This document shows, in pieces, positions 44,480 through 55,884 of a stretch of 64,000 nt of DNA. The position numbers were made by a program, and so were the translations under genes. The notes beneath the pieces are model-generated. The model saw only the letters and a program-made list of their open reading frames with translations, had not been told where the DNA came from and did not search any database. Position 1 is the first letter of the stretch, and the number at the start of each line of letters is the position of its first letter. The DNA is from Gnetum montanum (taxonomy: Eukaryota; Streptophyta; Gnetopsida; Gnetales; Gnetaceae): assembly GCA_015680685.1 (NCBI GenBank), contig MNCI01021002.1, positions 164,927 to 228,926 on the forward strand. The letters are read 5' to 3'.

Positions 44480-44640
44480 ATTTTCAAAAAGTCAATGGTG
44501 GTCAACAAATGCATCAATGTAGCCCTATAAATGCGACCTCTTACATCAACATGGCCCTATCGATGCATGAAAAAAATACTATAAATAGAGGACAACACTT
44601 AGCAATTTTTTGTCATTTTACTTCAAACAAGAGGGGAGTT
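44480..44640 (+). promoter_or_regulatory. T4 internal promoter-like segment before the extra gene
   Basis: TATA box TATAAATA at 44580-44587, about 3.1 kb upstream of the 3' LTR end and outside any LTR. Upstream, CATCAATGTAGC (44512-44523) also occurs exactly in the U3 of the T1 LTR (7620-7631), together with ACATGGCC words. T1 has the same arrangement at 3960-4060. Transcription from here is inferred. Confidence 0.55.
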
Positions 44641-44699
44641 TTTATGATTTTTCAAAGTCCAAATCCTTCCAAAGCCCATATCTTTCACACCACTTGTTT

Positions 44700-46575
44700 G
44701 ATTTCAGTGAGTAATCAATGTCAAAGATGTGTGCTGCCACAGAACACATGCAAAAGCTCCAAGAGTAACTTTTGTAACAACAGCAAGGAGGATCGAGTGG
44801 GGATCCCTCTATATACCAGCTAGCCCTTAGCCATTTAAATGAGGTAAATTGTACCATAAGGTGATTGGAAGATATGGTGCATACATTTTCTACCCAAAGA
44901 GTGCAGGTGCCAATGCGCTCAAATCCTAGTGCCTAAGAGGTAACGATGTCCATTCCTAGAAAGTAATAGTTCCCATAAATTTTTAGGAATGCTACTATCT
45001 TCTCAATGCACTTGGAGGAGGGAGATGGAACGACTATCTTGGTGATGCAGCACCAGGGGTAGGAAACAATGGTAGAAGTGGTGGCACATTATGTGGGAGA
45101 AGCCCTCAATGTTCGTGCAAGATTTATACCCAACATTACTACACTTAGAGATGTGCAGATATTTGCAAGAACAACTAGTGGGATGTTCAACACAATCCAA
45201 CATAAGGAGTCTCTAGAATAACTAATGAAAACCTAGCAACCAATTCTGGGGGTCTTTGATCTTCTAGAAGATATTTTTGCTATCCAATCAATGTTGTTGG
45301 AAGAAAGGGGCAAGTGCATAATTGTAGAGGTGCAACCTACAATAGCCAGGGTTGAGAATCAGCACTTGGTTGCAAAAGTTACCAACCTAAGAGCTCATCT
45401 TGCTAATGCCCCTATACTTAGTTAAGCAATAGCAAGGAATGAAGCTTTTCAGCAACTTCAATTCAAACTTCACAAGGTTGAGTACAAGAGGGAGTTAGTG
45501 ATCTTTGACAAGTCCTTGGCCAAGAAAAAAACCTATCACACCAACAAGGACTTGAAAGAGGTGTGCTAAGAGAATTCCAATCTAACTAAAGAAAATTAAT
45601 GCATGCATGTCATCAAACTCCAGAAAGTAAAGATGGTTGATTACATCTGACAGTAGTAGGAACAACTTGCTAAGGTGTCAATGAATTTAAGGAGGTTGTT
45701 AGTAGAAAATTGTAATCTCTCTATGGAGTAAGTCCATGCCCTTCATAAAAAATCTACAATTGAAATAGCTACTTGGAAGAGTGAGGCCCTCAAATTTAAA
45801 AGGATCAAGAACCATTATAGAGACCATGTTGGTTTGAAAAAAGAAATTAATAAATGAGAAATCAAAGGTGAAGGTGAATGAGGCCCTCTAGTAGCTTTAG
45901 CAAGGAGGCAACATATGGCAATCCATCTTTGATGGACTGAACGCATACAATAAGGCAAAAATTTGCCTAAAAGACCTACAAATTGAAGAGATGACTAAGT
46001 ATATGGAACTTGCCAACCTATGTTACTCAAACCTAGCAATGCTAATAGTAGGAAGGCCCTAGTCAGATTTGGAGAAAAAAGTGGCTAGCTCGTGCTTGTT
46101 TTATGAGGCCAAGTTCAAGACACACAAAGAAACCAAGCATAAGCTTGAGGTGGTAAATGAAAAACTCAATGTTCTCAAGCAGTGCTTCACTAATTAACGA
46201 TCCACAGTTGAGAACCTGGCCATGAGAATGAGTGACTACAAGGAGTTGCAAAATTTAGTAAAGATGTTTGATGTTGAATGTAAGCTTTTTGCTACCTAGT
46301 GCATCAATGTGAAGGAGCCATTCCCAGCAATGTCCTATCCCTGGGATGTTTCCATACTAGCCCACATTCATAATGTGAAATGGATCATGAATGATCCTAA
46401 GAGTAAGAAGAAGAAGATGAAGGCACTATGGGATACCTTTCATCTCCCTTTAGAGGTTGCAACTGCCCTAGGCCAACCATAACTACCTCAACCACCACAT
46501 GTGCTCGAAGTAGAAGAAGGTCCTTCAAAGCCTCAAGAGCCTCCATCGCTTGGGACCTTTTGAACTTCTTGCTCA
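44700..46575 (+). pseudogene. T4 extra gene between integrase and 3' LTR, degenerate
   Basis: Homologous to the T1 gene at 4522-7300, but shorter at the N-terminus; the intron-like part and the block with KKEWMQWCYG are missing. Parts in order: GDPSIYQLALSHLNEV (about 44797), LEEGDGTTILVMQHQG (about 45011), TLRDVQIFARTTSGMF (about 45140), FDLLEDIFAIQSMLLEERG (about 45255), a long Glu/Lys/Leu/Gln-rich coiled-coil-like middle (45330-45850), EMTKYMELANLCYSNLAML (about 45985), and a C-terminus with YPWDVSILAHI, VKWIMNDPKSKKKKMKALWD (46380) and a Pro/Glu-rich tail with LPQPPHVLEVEEGPSKPQEP near 46480. About a dozen stops and one or two shifts. No membrane segment or known catalytic motif is seen. 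Family not recognised. Confidence 0.65.
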
Positions 46576-46789
46576 TCTTCACATCATTAGAGGAGTTATG
46601 TTTGTCTGTTTTATCCTAGTGTTCAACTTTGTCATACTAAACACAAAAATTTTTGTAATGATTATAATTTCATACACTCAGGCACTTAGTGTTTGTTTAC
46701 ATGTGTGTATTGTGTTTGTGTGTGTTTGTAGTTATTCAATAATCTCATACCTTCCCAAAATTTTATAAGAAGCTTATTCTTCCTTTTGT

Positions 46790-46826
46790 TCACTTGAGGA
46801 TGAGTTTTCATTTAGTCATGAGGGTA
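46790..46826 (+). promoter_or_regulatory. T4 polypurine-tract region
   Basis: CACTTGAGGATGAGTTTTC, then TTAGTCATGAGGGTA, directly before the LTR start at 46827. One G of the usual GGGGG is A. Confidence 0.65.
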
Positions 46827-47720
46827 TGATGAGTTGCATCAAGGGTTACATTATTTCAGCCTCATCGACATGACCTTATTGGCTCGACCATGTTGATGCA
46901 TGATTTGATACATTGACATGACCTCATTGACATAATGTCTATTTTCACATATAAATACATGCTCACCAATTGTAGTTATAGCAACAAGTCTCATAGTTAT
47001 AGCGAAGCTCTTGTAGTTTTGTCATTTAGAAGTTAGAATCTATTTCTAAGCACCTATAGTAGCAATCAAAGGATGTACAAATCTTTATTCAAGCACTGTT
47101 GTACCTAAGCACGGTAGTTTGTGCAGCAATAAATATGAGCTTTCTAATAAACTTTGCAGCACTTTGAAATAGATTAATTATTTCTTTTATGCATTTAATA
47201 TTTTAAGTAATTTCCTTTAATGTTTTAAGTAATTAAATAATTAATTAATCTAGATTAAGGTAAATTAAATAGTGATTAATTAAGCACATAAGCATGATCA
47301 CTTTGAGCATATGCTTGATGCTTGGTGATCCTAGTAACGCTTAATGTTTGGTAATCTAGTAGTGTTAAACATGTTAAGCATGTGTATGACAAGTGGTAAT
47401 GGATGTTTATGTTAGGATTAGTTAAATGTTAGCTAGTTGGATTAAATTAGTAGTTGAATACCTTTCATTCTATATTCTTTGTTCTTAGACAACTTAAAAC
47501 ATAAAACGTAAAAATAATAAAAACCATATGCCTTAGTTGCAGTTAACCATACCTTTGAATTTTACAAGTGTAATTGGGAAGACAATGATTGTAATGGTTA
47601 GTTTCACTTCTCAGAGACTAGTGTACTTAGAAAGCTATAAGTCCACAAAAGTTGACCGAATCACCCGTGAACACTTAGTGATTCGTATGATTGGGTGTAG
47701 GGTCTACTTGCTGCTCATCA
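46827..47720 (+). repeat. T4 3' LTR
   Basis: Starts TGATGAGTTGCATC, ends CTGCTCATCA (894 bp) and is followed by ACAAC (47721-47725). TATA box at 46950-46957. The start TGATGAG is intact here, while the 5' copy begins TAATGAG. Scattered differences and short deletions separate the two LTRs. Confidence 0.9.
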
Positions 47721-47725
47721 ACAAC

Positions 47726-48580
47726 AGTTGCTAATAACTATGATGATGTACAAGTTGAACTTCCTATAGGTGTGCTAGGCTTCAAAGAGAAATTTTCCAA
47801 GGTATTAAATGGAAAACTTGATGGATTACCACTAATGAGGAATGTACAATATAAAATTGATTTCATTCCTAGTGCTACCATTTCAAACAAGAGAGCTTAC
47901 TAGATGGAACCAAATTAGAGCGCTAAATTGCAAAGGAAAGTAGAGGAGTTACTTACAAATCACTTCATATGGAAATCCATTTCACCTTATGTAGTTCCAA
48001 TGGTGCTAGTGCTAAAGAAGAATAATGATGAGTGGAGGATGTGCATTGATTTCACAGTAGTGCATAAGATAACATTGAGGTATAGGATTCTTATTCCAAG
48101 GATAGATGATACCCTTGATGTCCTTACCAATGTAGATATCTTTAGTACAATTGATTTGAAGAGTGGGTGGCATCAAATCAGAATCAGACCTAGTGATGAG
48201 TAAAAAATATCTTTTAAAACATCAGACAAATTTTTTGAGTGGTTGGTGATGCCATTAGGCTCATGAATGTAACTACTACATTTATGAGGTTGATGCATTA
48301 TGTGTTCAAGCACTTAATTTGTAAGAGCTATGTTGTCTTTTTTAATCAAATTTTGATGTATAGCTCTAATGATCAAGAGCAGTTGGATCACTTGAGAATG
48401 ATGTGTCTTAAGTTGGAGGAGGCATAGCTAGTGATAAATGTAAAGAAAAGTCATCTCTTTAAGAGAAAATCACATATTTAGAGCATGTAATTTCTATAAA
48501 TCAAATTCAAATGGAAGCTATAAAGATGAAGGCTATTAGAAATTGGCCAACTCCTAAGAATGTTGGGGAGTTAAGATAAT
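47726..48580 (+). pseudogene. pol: CV reverse transcriptase
   Basis: Continues the CV polyprotein after T4. A pre-RT segment (47740-47900, ELPIGVLGFKEKFSKVL) is followed by fingers and palm: ELLTNHFIWKSISPYVVPMV (47946), DEWRMCIDF (about 48028), NVDIFSTIDLKSGWHQIRI (about 48130) and WLVMPLG (48240). The catalytic centre at about 48331-48365 reads VVFFNQILMYS where chromoviruses have VYLDDILVYS, so both Asp are lost. KKSHLFKRKITYLEHVIS lies near 48445-48490. Some stops and a shift near 48260. Confidence 0.85.
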
Positions 48581-49130
48581 TCCTTGGTTTAGCAAGTTTT
48601 TATACATAATTCAACGAAACATTTAGAGGTATTTTGTAGCCTGTGTTTGATTTATTGAAGAAGAATAAAGATTTTAGTTGGGATAATGAAACCTAAGGGA
48701 TCTTTAACTTGTTGAAAGAAACAATTACTAGTGAATTGGTGCTTGAAATTCCAAATTTTCAGAAACTTTTTCAAGTGGAGATGGATGCAAGTGGACTTGC
48801 CATTGGTGGGATGTTTTCACAAGAAGATAGGCATGTTGCTTTCTTTTCAGAAAATTTGAATGAGTCAAGGCAAAAATATAGCATATATGAGAAGGATTTG
48901 TACGCTATTCTTTAAGCAATCAAGCATTTTAGGCATTATTTGTTGCCCAAGGATTTTACTTTAAGGACAAATCACATAGCACTTCAATTTCTAAACTTAC
49001 AAAAGAAGTTGAATGCAAAGCATATGAAGTGGGTTGCATAGCTATAGGATTTCAATTTTGTATTAAAGCACAAAAGTGGGAAAGCCAGTGTGGTGGCTGA
49101 TCCATTGTCCAAGATGCATGTGGTAAATTT
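48580..49130 (+). pseudogene. pol: CV RT connection and RNase H
   Basis: FLGLASFYT (48580), then KKNKDFSWDNE (48660). RNase H starts with FQVEMDASGLAIGGMFSQE (48769), keeping the first Asp. SRQKYSIYEKDLYAIL (48867) holds the Glu. FTLRTNHIALQFL has Asn at the third position. VVADPLSKMH near 49096 keeps the last Asp. Stops are few; the block 48709-48915 is open. Confidence 0.85.
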
Positions 49131-49289
49131 TAGCATACCTCATGTGGAACATATAGGTGATTTGCTTCTTTTTATGAGCATGATGTTGACTTTGGGCAAG
49201 TTTAGAGAAGTCTCAAAGAGCCATTGATGAGTAGGATACACTAGTGGAGGGACTATCATATTCAAGATGAATTGTTATTTAAGAATGGA

Positions 49290-50463
49290 AAGGTATGTGT
49301 TCCTAATTATGATTTTAGGAAAAATATTTTGTTTGAAAAGCACTGTAATGGCATGGTAGGTCACATGGGTAGGGATAAAACTTTGGAACTTGTGGGTAGG
49401 CACAATTTTTAGCCTAGTATGATAAAAAAAAGTTTCAAAATTTCTTGAGAAGTGCTTGACATATAAGAAGTTCAAAGGAGGTAAAGGTATGGATGAACAC
49501 TATATGACTTTGCCAATTCCCAAAGGTCCATGGAAAAGTGTGTCTATGGAATTTGTGAGTGGTATTTAAAAGAACAGGAGTGGAAATGATGCAATTTTTA
49601 TTATTGTGGATAGGTTCTCTAAGATGACACATTTCATTCTATGAAAGAAGGTAAGTGATACTTCTCATGTTACAATTGTTTTCTTCTAGCATGTTATGAA
49701 GTTACATGGTATTCCTTAGAATATTATTAGTGATAGAGACTCCAAATTCACAAGTCACTTTTACTTGTTCCTTTAAAAACTTTTAGGGACAAAGTTGAGT
49801 TAGCATATCATCCACAATTTGATGGCCAAATGGAGGTGGTGAATAAATCCTTTCTAAGCATATTGAGATGTTTATGTCATGGATAGTCAAACAAGTGGGA
49901 AAACTTGTTGTGTCCTGCTAAGTTTCATGCAATAATGCTTTTCATGTTAGTATTGAAAAAATCTCATTTGAGGTGAACTATGGGTTTTGTCCAAAGATGT
50001 AAACACTTTGAAGATCTTTGATGGTAAAGCTCAACTTAGTGCTAATTTTGTGCAAGAGATGAGAGATCTCCATGCACAAGAAAAATCAAATATTTAGAAG
50101 AAGGCTCAAGAGATAGCCCTCAAGAGGAATGAGAGAAAACATAAGCCTAATTTTACTATTAGTGACTTAGTTTGGATGCACTTGAAGAAAAATAAGTTAG
50201 TCTAAAAATTGAAAGCTAAGAAGATGAGGCCTTTCAAAATCAAGGCTCATATTAATGATAATGCTTTTGAGATTGATTTACCAAACAATATTGGTATGTC
50301 TTTTGTATTTAATGTTTCAAATATTTTGTGCTATCATGGATCAAATGATAAGAAGACCATACAAGGTAGCATCGATGAGTTAAAGGGGATTATTAGTAAG
50401 TCTAAGCCTTCAATAGAGAGAAAGGCCATTGTACTCAAGCAAACAGAACCTTCTAGCAGTTAG
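49290..50463 (+). pseudogene. pol: CV integrase
   Basis: Zinc part: FEKHCNGMVGHMGRDKT (49333) and a damaged Cys pair near 49455. Core: MEFVSGI at about 49547, where the first Asp is Glu-Phe-Val (lost), FIIVDRFSKMTHFI (about 49599), SDRDSKFTSHF (about 49732) with the second Asp kept, and AYHPQFDGQMEVVNKSF near 49803 with the Glu kept after a shift. C-terminal: KRNERKHKPNFTISDLVW (50125) and MRPFKIKAHINDNAFEIDLP (50224), a GPY/F-like segment. The frame 50209-50463 is open and ends in a Ser tail; no chromodomain is visible. Confidence 0.8.
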
Positions 50464-50594
50464 TGAGTTAAGAGTCATGAATATTTGATCCATGAGAAGG
50501 ATCAATCTACTGATGATGTTGAATGAATCCATGAGACCAAACTACAATAGTGAGGGATCACTTCAACCCCTACTCCCTTGTTTACCTGAGTTCA

Positions 50595-50618
50595 CTTTTT
50601 GAAGGATGGGAGAGCTAG
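50595..50618 (+). promoter_or_regulatory. CV polypurine tract
   Basis: GAAGGATGGGAGAGCTAG (50601-50618) directly precedes the TG of the 3' LTR, the usual place of the plus-strand primer. Confidence 0.75.
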
Positions 50619-51648
50619 TGTAGGGACATCTCTTCTGATTCCATTTATTCTATCCTATGTGTGTGTTTTATAGGTTTAGAGCTTGCAAGAGACATCTTGG
50701 AGGGTAATAAGACATATTGATAGAGGCTTGGAATTGACAAGAGATGTCTAGAGAGGAGAGGAGATGTCTTGAGGTTTAACAGTCATCTTGGCTGAGATGT
50801 CTTATCTAAGAAGAAGACATCTCAGGGGATACATCTCTTCAAGTTGGAAGACATCTTACATAAGATGTCTTCCCTGACTGCAAGATGTCTTGGGTAAGAC
50901 ATCTTGCTTGTGCAAGAGATGTTTTGTACCTAGAGGATACATCTTCCAAAAATTATATACATCTTTCTCGAGAGCTGGGTTTTCACATGAGATGTCTTAG
51001 AAAGATTAGAGATGACCAGTATAGTTGGGAAAACTTTCAAAAACACCAATCCCAATTCTAGAAATAGCCCAAATAAGATGAAAAAGGATAAAACCAACTA
51101 GGGAGAAGGTGAGAATACTTGGAATAAATTTGAAGAGCCTCAAGTCAAGTTGAGGAAAGATGTCTAGGTTTCTTATCTTTCGGTTTATCATAAATAGTTT
51201 TTTGTATTCACCATTGTTGGCACCATGAGTGAGAAGAGAGCCCTTGAGTGGAAGAGTTGAGTAAAAGAGAGGGATGAGCACATTAAATGAGTGTAATTAG
51301 TAATTATAGCTCCAAGATCAACTTGTGGTATCTTAGTCTTTGTGTTCTAATCTCTTATGTCTTACTTATAAGTCGAGTTCTCAGTCCTAGCTTGTGGAAG
51401 AGATTCTCTACTGGTTGTGTATTTCATTGAGAATAGTCATTGTATAGCTGTAGAGCCTCATGCTTTGCAATATCATTTAAGTGTGATAGATTTTTGGATG
51501 TTTGTGAGTTTTGAGAAGCCTATTGTAATCTTCTAATCATTAATTGAAAATAGCTAGTTTTCTTGTTTTCTAGAAAAAAGTTTTATCTTTACATAATATC
51601 TAGATTTAGCATTTGAAGGTGATTAATTAGTGAAGTAAACCTACTCCA
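50619..51648 (+). repeat. CV 3' LTR
   Basis: Starts TGTAGGGACATC, ends CCTACTCCA (1030 bp), followed by TTACC (51649-51653). U3 (50690-51000) has about ten AGACATCTT/AAGATGTCT cores, several in face-to-face pairs. Confidence 0.9.
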
Positions 51649-51653
51649 TTACC

Positions 51654-54600
51654 TAACAAGATAATGAGATACCAAACTTATAAAAACACATTATAAGAAT
51701 AACAAGGTCTATTGAGACAAAAAGGATCATCATTTGGAGTCATGGTGCTCATTCAACTAAGCAGGCTCTTGGAAGGGTTGGTAGATAAGAAAATGCCTAA
51801 AATCTTTAAGTGGTTATGCCCAAGCTAAAACCGAAGTCTTCAATTTAAGAAATAAGCACCTCACCATTATTCCAAATGAAAATTCCTTAGCTAGACAAAA
51901 TATATTAAATATAAATATCAAAGATTCTAGTTCCACTAATATAAACCAATCAATAGGTCAATAATTTAAATCTTGTCAAGATATATGATTTAAAGGATTA
52001 AACCCACTAAATTAGAACCATAGAAGACATCAACTACAATCAAGCTATACTATCAAATGCAAGTTAAGATTTCAACCCTGAACAAAGCATAATTATCCAC
52101 AAGGCACCACATTTCCAGTAAATAATATCTTTTTCATAATAATTATTAAGTAAGAGGTCAAGAGATCAAGTCTCACTTAAGCATAAATGGTTTAAAGGCA
52201 TGTCATAATGTTATATAAAAATACATATAAGGCATTACATACCTATGTTATGCAAAAGATGAATTTTTGACAAATTTTTTTACATTAGTGAAAAAACATA
52301 AGAAAAAAAAAACCAAAAGATAAATTTTTAAAAAGGCACAAAACCTATTCTTATCAAATATATTTTTTGGGGTCTAACACCTCCCACTCCTACTCTTATC
52401 AAAGTTATAAAGACTCACATGAGATTGATGCCAAATAATTATTAAGGGTACATGTTAATTTAATGTCTTTTGTAATATTTTGATTCATGTTTAAAGTTAT
52501 GGATCATGTATTTATGTTGATGGTTTTATTAGACTGCATTACATTATAAACATTGTGTCATTGTATATGCCCATAGTTTTTTTTAACGTTAATGTTTAAC
52601 TATAATTTTAGAAGCTATGCTCTCCCATGTGAACAAGAAATGGTATTAGCTCTCCTAACTCTAATCTCATGTTATAAGTTTATGTAAGTTCTTTTGGGAT
52701 AGAACCAATGGAACAATTATGAATTTATTTCATTATGTACATTTTCAACAATAGAGAAGAGTAGTTTCTTTCTTCAATTGTGAGCACTCTTTTTTTTTTC
52801 TTATTTTTCTTTTTTGTACACCCTCTAAGAATGAATTAAATGTTTAAGCTTAAACCTAGAGCCATCCAACATGAATAACATTAGTTTTAACATGAATTAG
52901 TTGATTTTCATATGAATTGCTAGCATTACTTTAGTTTCATCAGGATTTAAGTTGGATTTTTGCATTTCAAGTTTAATGTACATGTTTATGCAAGCGCAAG
53001 CACAATTAAACCATTTTTCTACTAATAATATTTAAATATCATAATATTTCATACAAATTTCATGCTCTATAGTCATCTTATGAGGGTGAACATTCATGTA
53101 TAGAATCTTTGAAGTTTCCCTTTCAATTAGGGCATAAATCCTTTCTAATTTTCTTGCATGTTTGCATCTTTATGTCTAAGGTACTAATTTGTCCTAGATT
53201 AATGTTTCTAAATCTTACTTTTTATGAATTCCAAGTGTTTATTCTCTTTGAATTTTCCTTTGAACATTAAAGAACTCCCTTCACAACTCATGGTATCATA
53301 GTTTTCAGCATAAGGCTCATCCCAACTTGTGATCAAACATTTAAGGTCTTAGCATGGCCTATAATCTTGTTATATTCATGCCTTTACTACAAATTGTACA
53401 TCCACCACCACAACCTATGGTCCTCTCATTAAGAAATCATGATTTTATCAATGGGAATTTTCTTATTTCTATCTTTGTATATACCACAACCTAAGGTGTT
53501 AGAGACCACAACTTGTGATCTATTTGGTATCACACATTTGTAGTGAAAATCAAATTCTAGGCTAAATTTGGGATCATTAGGAAACCTAAAATATTAAAAG
53601 CATTAGATGGTCATTCAACCTAACAATAATACCTTTGAAACTTTTTATGAATGGTGTACTCAAATCCCAAGACATGCAACTAATACGATATTTTAAAAGA
53701 AGAGAGATATAAATATGCCTCAAGTATTACTTAAACTAGCAAGCTCTTACCTAATAAAATAATGAACTAATCACTTGAGCTATTAATCATTGATGCTCAT
53801 GTAATTCAAAAGAAAATTTGAACATATCAAAAGCTACATCATTACTTTAAAGTGATTGATTAAGTAGATTGACTAGATAGAAGATAAAAAGGTAAATATT
53901 TACTAATAATAATCATAAATTAAATGATTTATTGGGTCACATACTACTATCTCTTACTTGTAAGATGGACATGCAAAAGAACTAATATAATCTTCATTTT
54001 AATGTATTTTTCAATAACCATTTAGACTCTCTAAACTAGATGAAGTAAAAATCACATATCATAAATTATTTTATATATGTTTTAATCATTTACCTAACTT
54101 TTATGTTCAGAATATGTAATATAGCTTTAAATAAATGTTAAAGCATGTTAAATATCAAAGTTGAATTCTAGATAATTTTCATCAATTCATTATAGATTTG
54201 TTAAGCTAATCTAATTCCAATCACATTTTTTCTATGTATTTATGTATCATTTACTAAGGATGAATATTTCACACGTAGGTTACAATTAAGAAAATTTAAT
54301 AAGTACTTAAATATCTCAAATATGTAATAATATTTTTACATGATTTCCAAACATTCACCATGATTCCTATTGGTAATTTAAAACATCACAAGTTATCCAA
54401 ATTGTAATTTCTATGTTTACTGGTCTTTCATGTTTATGATCAATGGTAATTGATTAAGACCATTAGATTTTTTAAGTTATTAAGTTATTTTAAATTTTGT
54501 TAAATGATGTATCTCCCATGTTTAACCATTTATCATAGTGCCTTTACTCTATCAACATGAGCTAACCCTGTAAAAGTAAGTGAAACACTATCTAATGATA

Positions 54601-54992
54601 TAACTTAAATGTGGAATTCCATGATGTTCCTAGGTTAGCATGCACCTTAGCACATCCCTTGAAATTGAATTTGTGAAAACCATAGGTTGCATTCTAAAAC
54701 ACAGTAAGATATGCATTGATTATATAGCAAGAGTGTTAATGCATTTATGGTATTACTACCTAAAAAAATTTATAGTTTGGAGTTTAATTCAACATGTGAA
54801 TATTTTGTTGAAGATTCAAATTTCAAATAGTGATTTTCTTGGATTAATTAGATTGATGACCTTCATATACCACCTTTCAACACTTAGCATCTATATGAAA
54901 TGATCAATATAAATAGTATTTTTTTAAAAACACAGATTCAATTGGATATAGGAAGTTAACCTCTCTAGTTAATCATTTGTAACTTTGGAACA
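51654..54992. other. AT-rich stretch without recognisable genes
   Basis: This is the right flank of the CV insertion site. Apart from the inverted purine-tract/TG junction at about 52364-52390, nothing clear is seen. Short A/T runs are common. The frame 54640-54903 (87 codons) has no recognisable motif. No family T or CV sequence is present. Confidence 0.5.
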
Positions 54993-55064
54993 ATAATTGA
55001 AAATATTTGGAAGATACCAATACCTCCAAAGATTAAACATTTTCTTTTGTGCCTAGCTCACCAA
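54993..55064 (+). pseudogene. Possible LINE (zf-RVT) remnant
   Basis: The frame from 54993 reads NIWKIPIPPKIKHFLLCLAH, close to the W-K-x(2)-P-P-K-x-K-x-F-L-W-x(3)-H pattern of the zinc-binding region after RT in plant LINEs (zf-RVT). Only about 24 codons remain, because the T6 LTR begins at 55066. This suggests T6 inserted into an old LINE. Confidence 0.4.
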
Positions 55065-55065
55065 G

Positions 55066-55884
55066 TGATGAGTGACAAGGTACCCCTATGTCCAACCATA
55101 CGAATCACAAGCATTCACGTGCAATCCGATTGAATTCTGCAGACTATAATTTTTAAGTACACTAGAGCTAAACAATGTGTGCATGTTGTTCATTTGTTGT
55201 ATTCCCAGTCCCACTTGTGGAATGCAATTGTATGGTTAAGTGTGATTGAGGCATGTGATTTTTATTATTTTATGTTTTTATGGAATTACTCACCTAGAAC
55301 AAGAATAAAAGTAGGAGTGATTACAAGTAAAAGTGATTAATTGCTAAGGAAACTAAAGTCTAATCTAGCCTAACATAAGTAACTGTTCCCACTTCCTAGA
55401 CACATCCTGAACATCATGCAAACATTGCTGGGTTGTGAAACTCTAATCATTTCTAAGCTACCAAGTGTCACACGTATACTCGAAGGGGTTGTTGTGGAAT
55501 TTAAAAATTTTCTTAATTGATTAAAATGAATTGCTACACTAATAACATGAATGTAAAGTGCATAAAATAAAATAAAATAAAATATAAATGTGTAAGAAAA
55601 TAAATCTCAAGTGCTACAAGGATGAATCTCAAGTGCCAATACAATAGTGTGCTCAGGTACATCAATGCTTGAATAACGATCTGTCCACACTTAGACCTCC
55701 TGTTGCAGGCACTTGGAAAATATTCTAACTTTCGAATGGAAAAATTGCAAGAGTTTTCCTTCTTGACTGCTAAAAACATGCTCCCAATTGTGCGCCTGGG
55801 TGTTGTATTTATAGACCTAGGAGTAACCCGAGAATAACTGCTCTAATAATAATCACTCTAATAATTAGAGTAACTACTTCTTCA
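55066..55884 (-). repeat. T6 3' LTR
   Basis: On the minus strand it starts TGAAGAAGTAGTTAC at 55884 and ends CTTGTCACTCATCA at 55066 (819 bp). U3 has repeated ATTATTAGAG words and inverted TACTCTAATAATTAGAG words instead of GATATC palindromes. TATA box (minus) at 55806-55813. R/U5 landmarks match the other family T LTRs. Confidence 0.85.

Larger units (their letters stand above)
26139..47720 (+). mobile_element. T4: Athila/Tat-like element with extra gene, inside CV and interrupted by T5
   Basis: T4 has LTRs 26139-27034 and 46827-47720, a tRNA-Asp type primer site, gag start at 27206, then the gap and T5. gag resumes at 37097 and is followed by protease, RT, RNase H, integrase, non-coding block, internal TATA segment, extra gene and polypurine region. 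The visible length without T5 is about 11.7 kb, long for Ty3/gypsy and explained by the extra gene and non-coding block. Stops are common in every gene. Confidence 0.9.
23212..51648 (+). mobile_element. CV: chromovirus-like Ty3/gypsy element, split by T4
   Basis: The element has LTRs 23212-24234 and 50619-51648, an initiator-tRNA-Met primer site, gag with CCHC knuckle, protease, then T4 (26139-47720), then RT, RNase H, integrase and a purine tract. Without T4 and its 5-bp duplication it is about 6850 bp, normal for the group. Codons on both sides of T4 belong to one frame through the duplication. No chromodomain is seen after integrase; the C-terminal part has only the GPY/F-like segment. RT active site and many codons are mutated, so it is dead. 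It is the oldest layer of the nest. Confidence 0.9.

Noticed and set aside
44245-44823. Open frame of 192 codons, the longest ATG frame in the window
   Set aside because: It runs across the non-coding block and the internal TATA segment. The equivalent T1 and T3 sequences are open only in the first 30-45 codons and then stop, and no motif is seen. Treated as chance, though the first part could be re-examined in more copies.
50209-50463. Chromodomain at the CV integrase end
   Set aside because: The frame has a GPY/F-like segment and a Ser/Lys tail, but not the aromatic and acidic pattern of a chromodomain.
54640-54903. Open frame of 87 codons in the AT-rich stretch
   Set aside because: No recognisable motif, no neighbour in frame, AT-driven composition.
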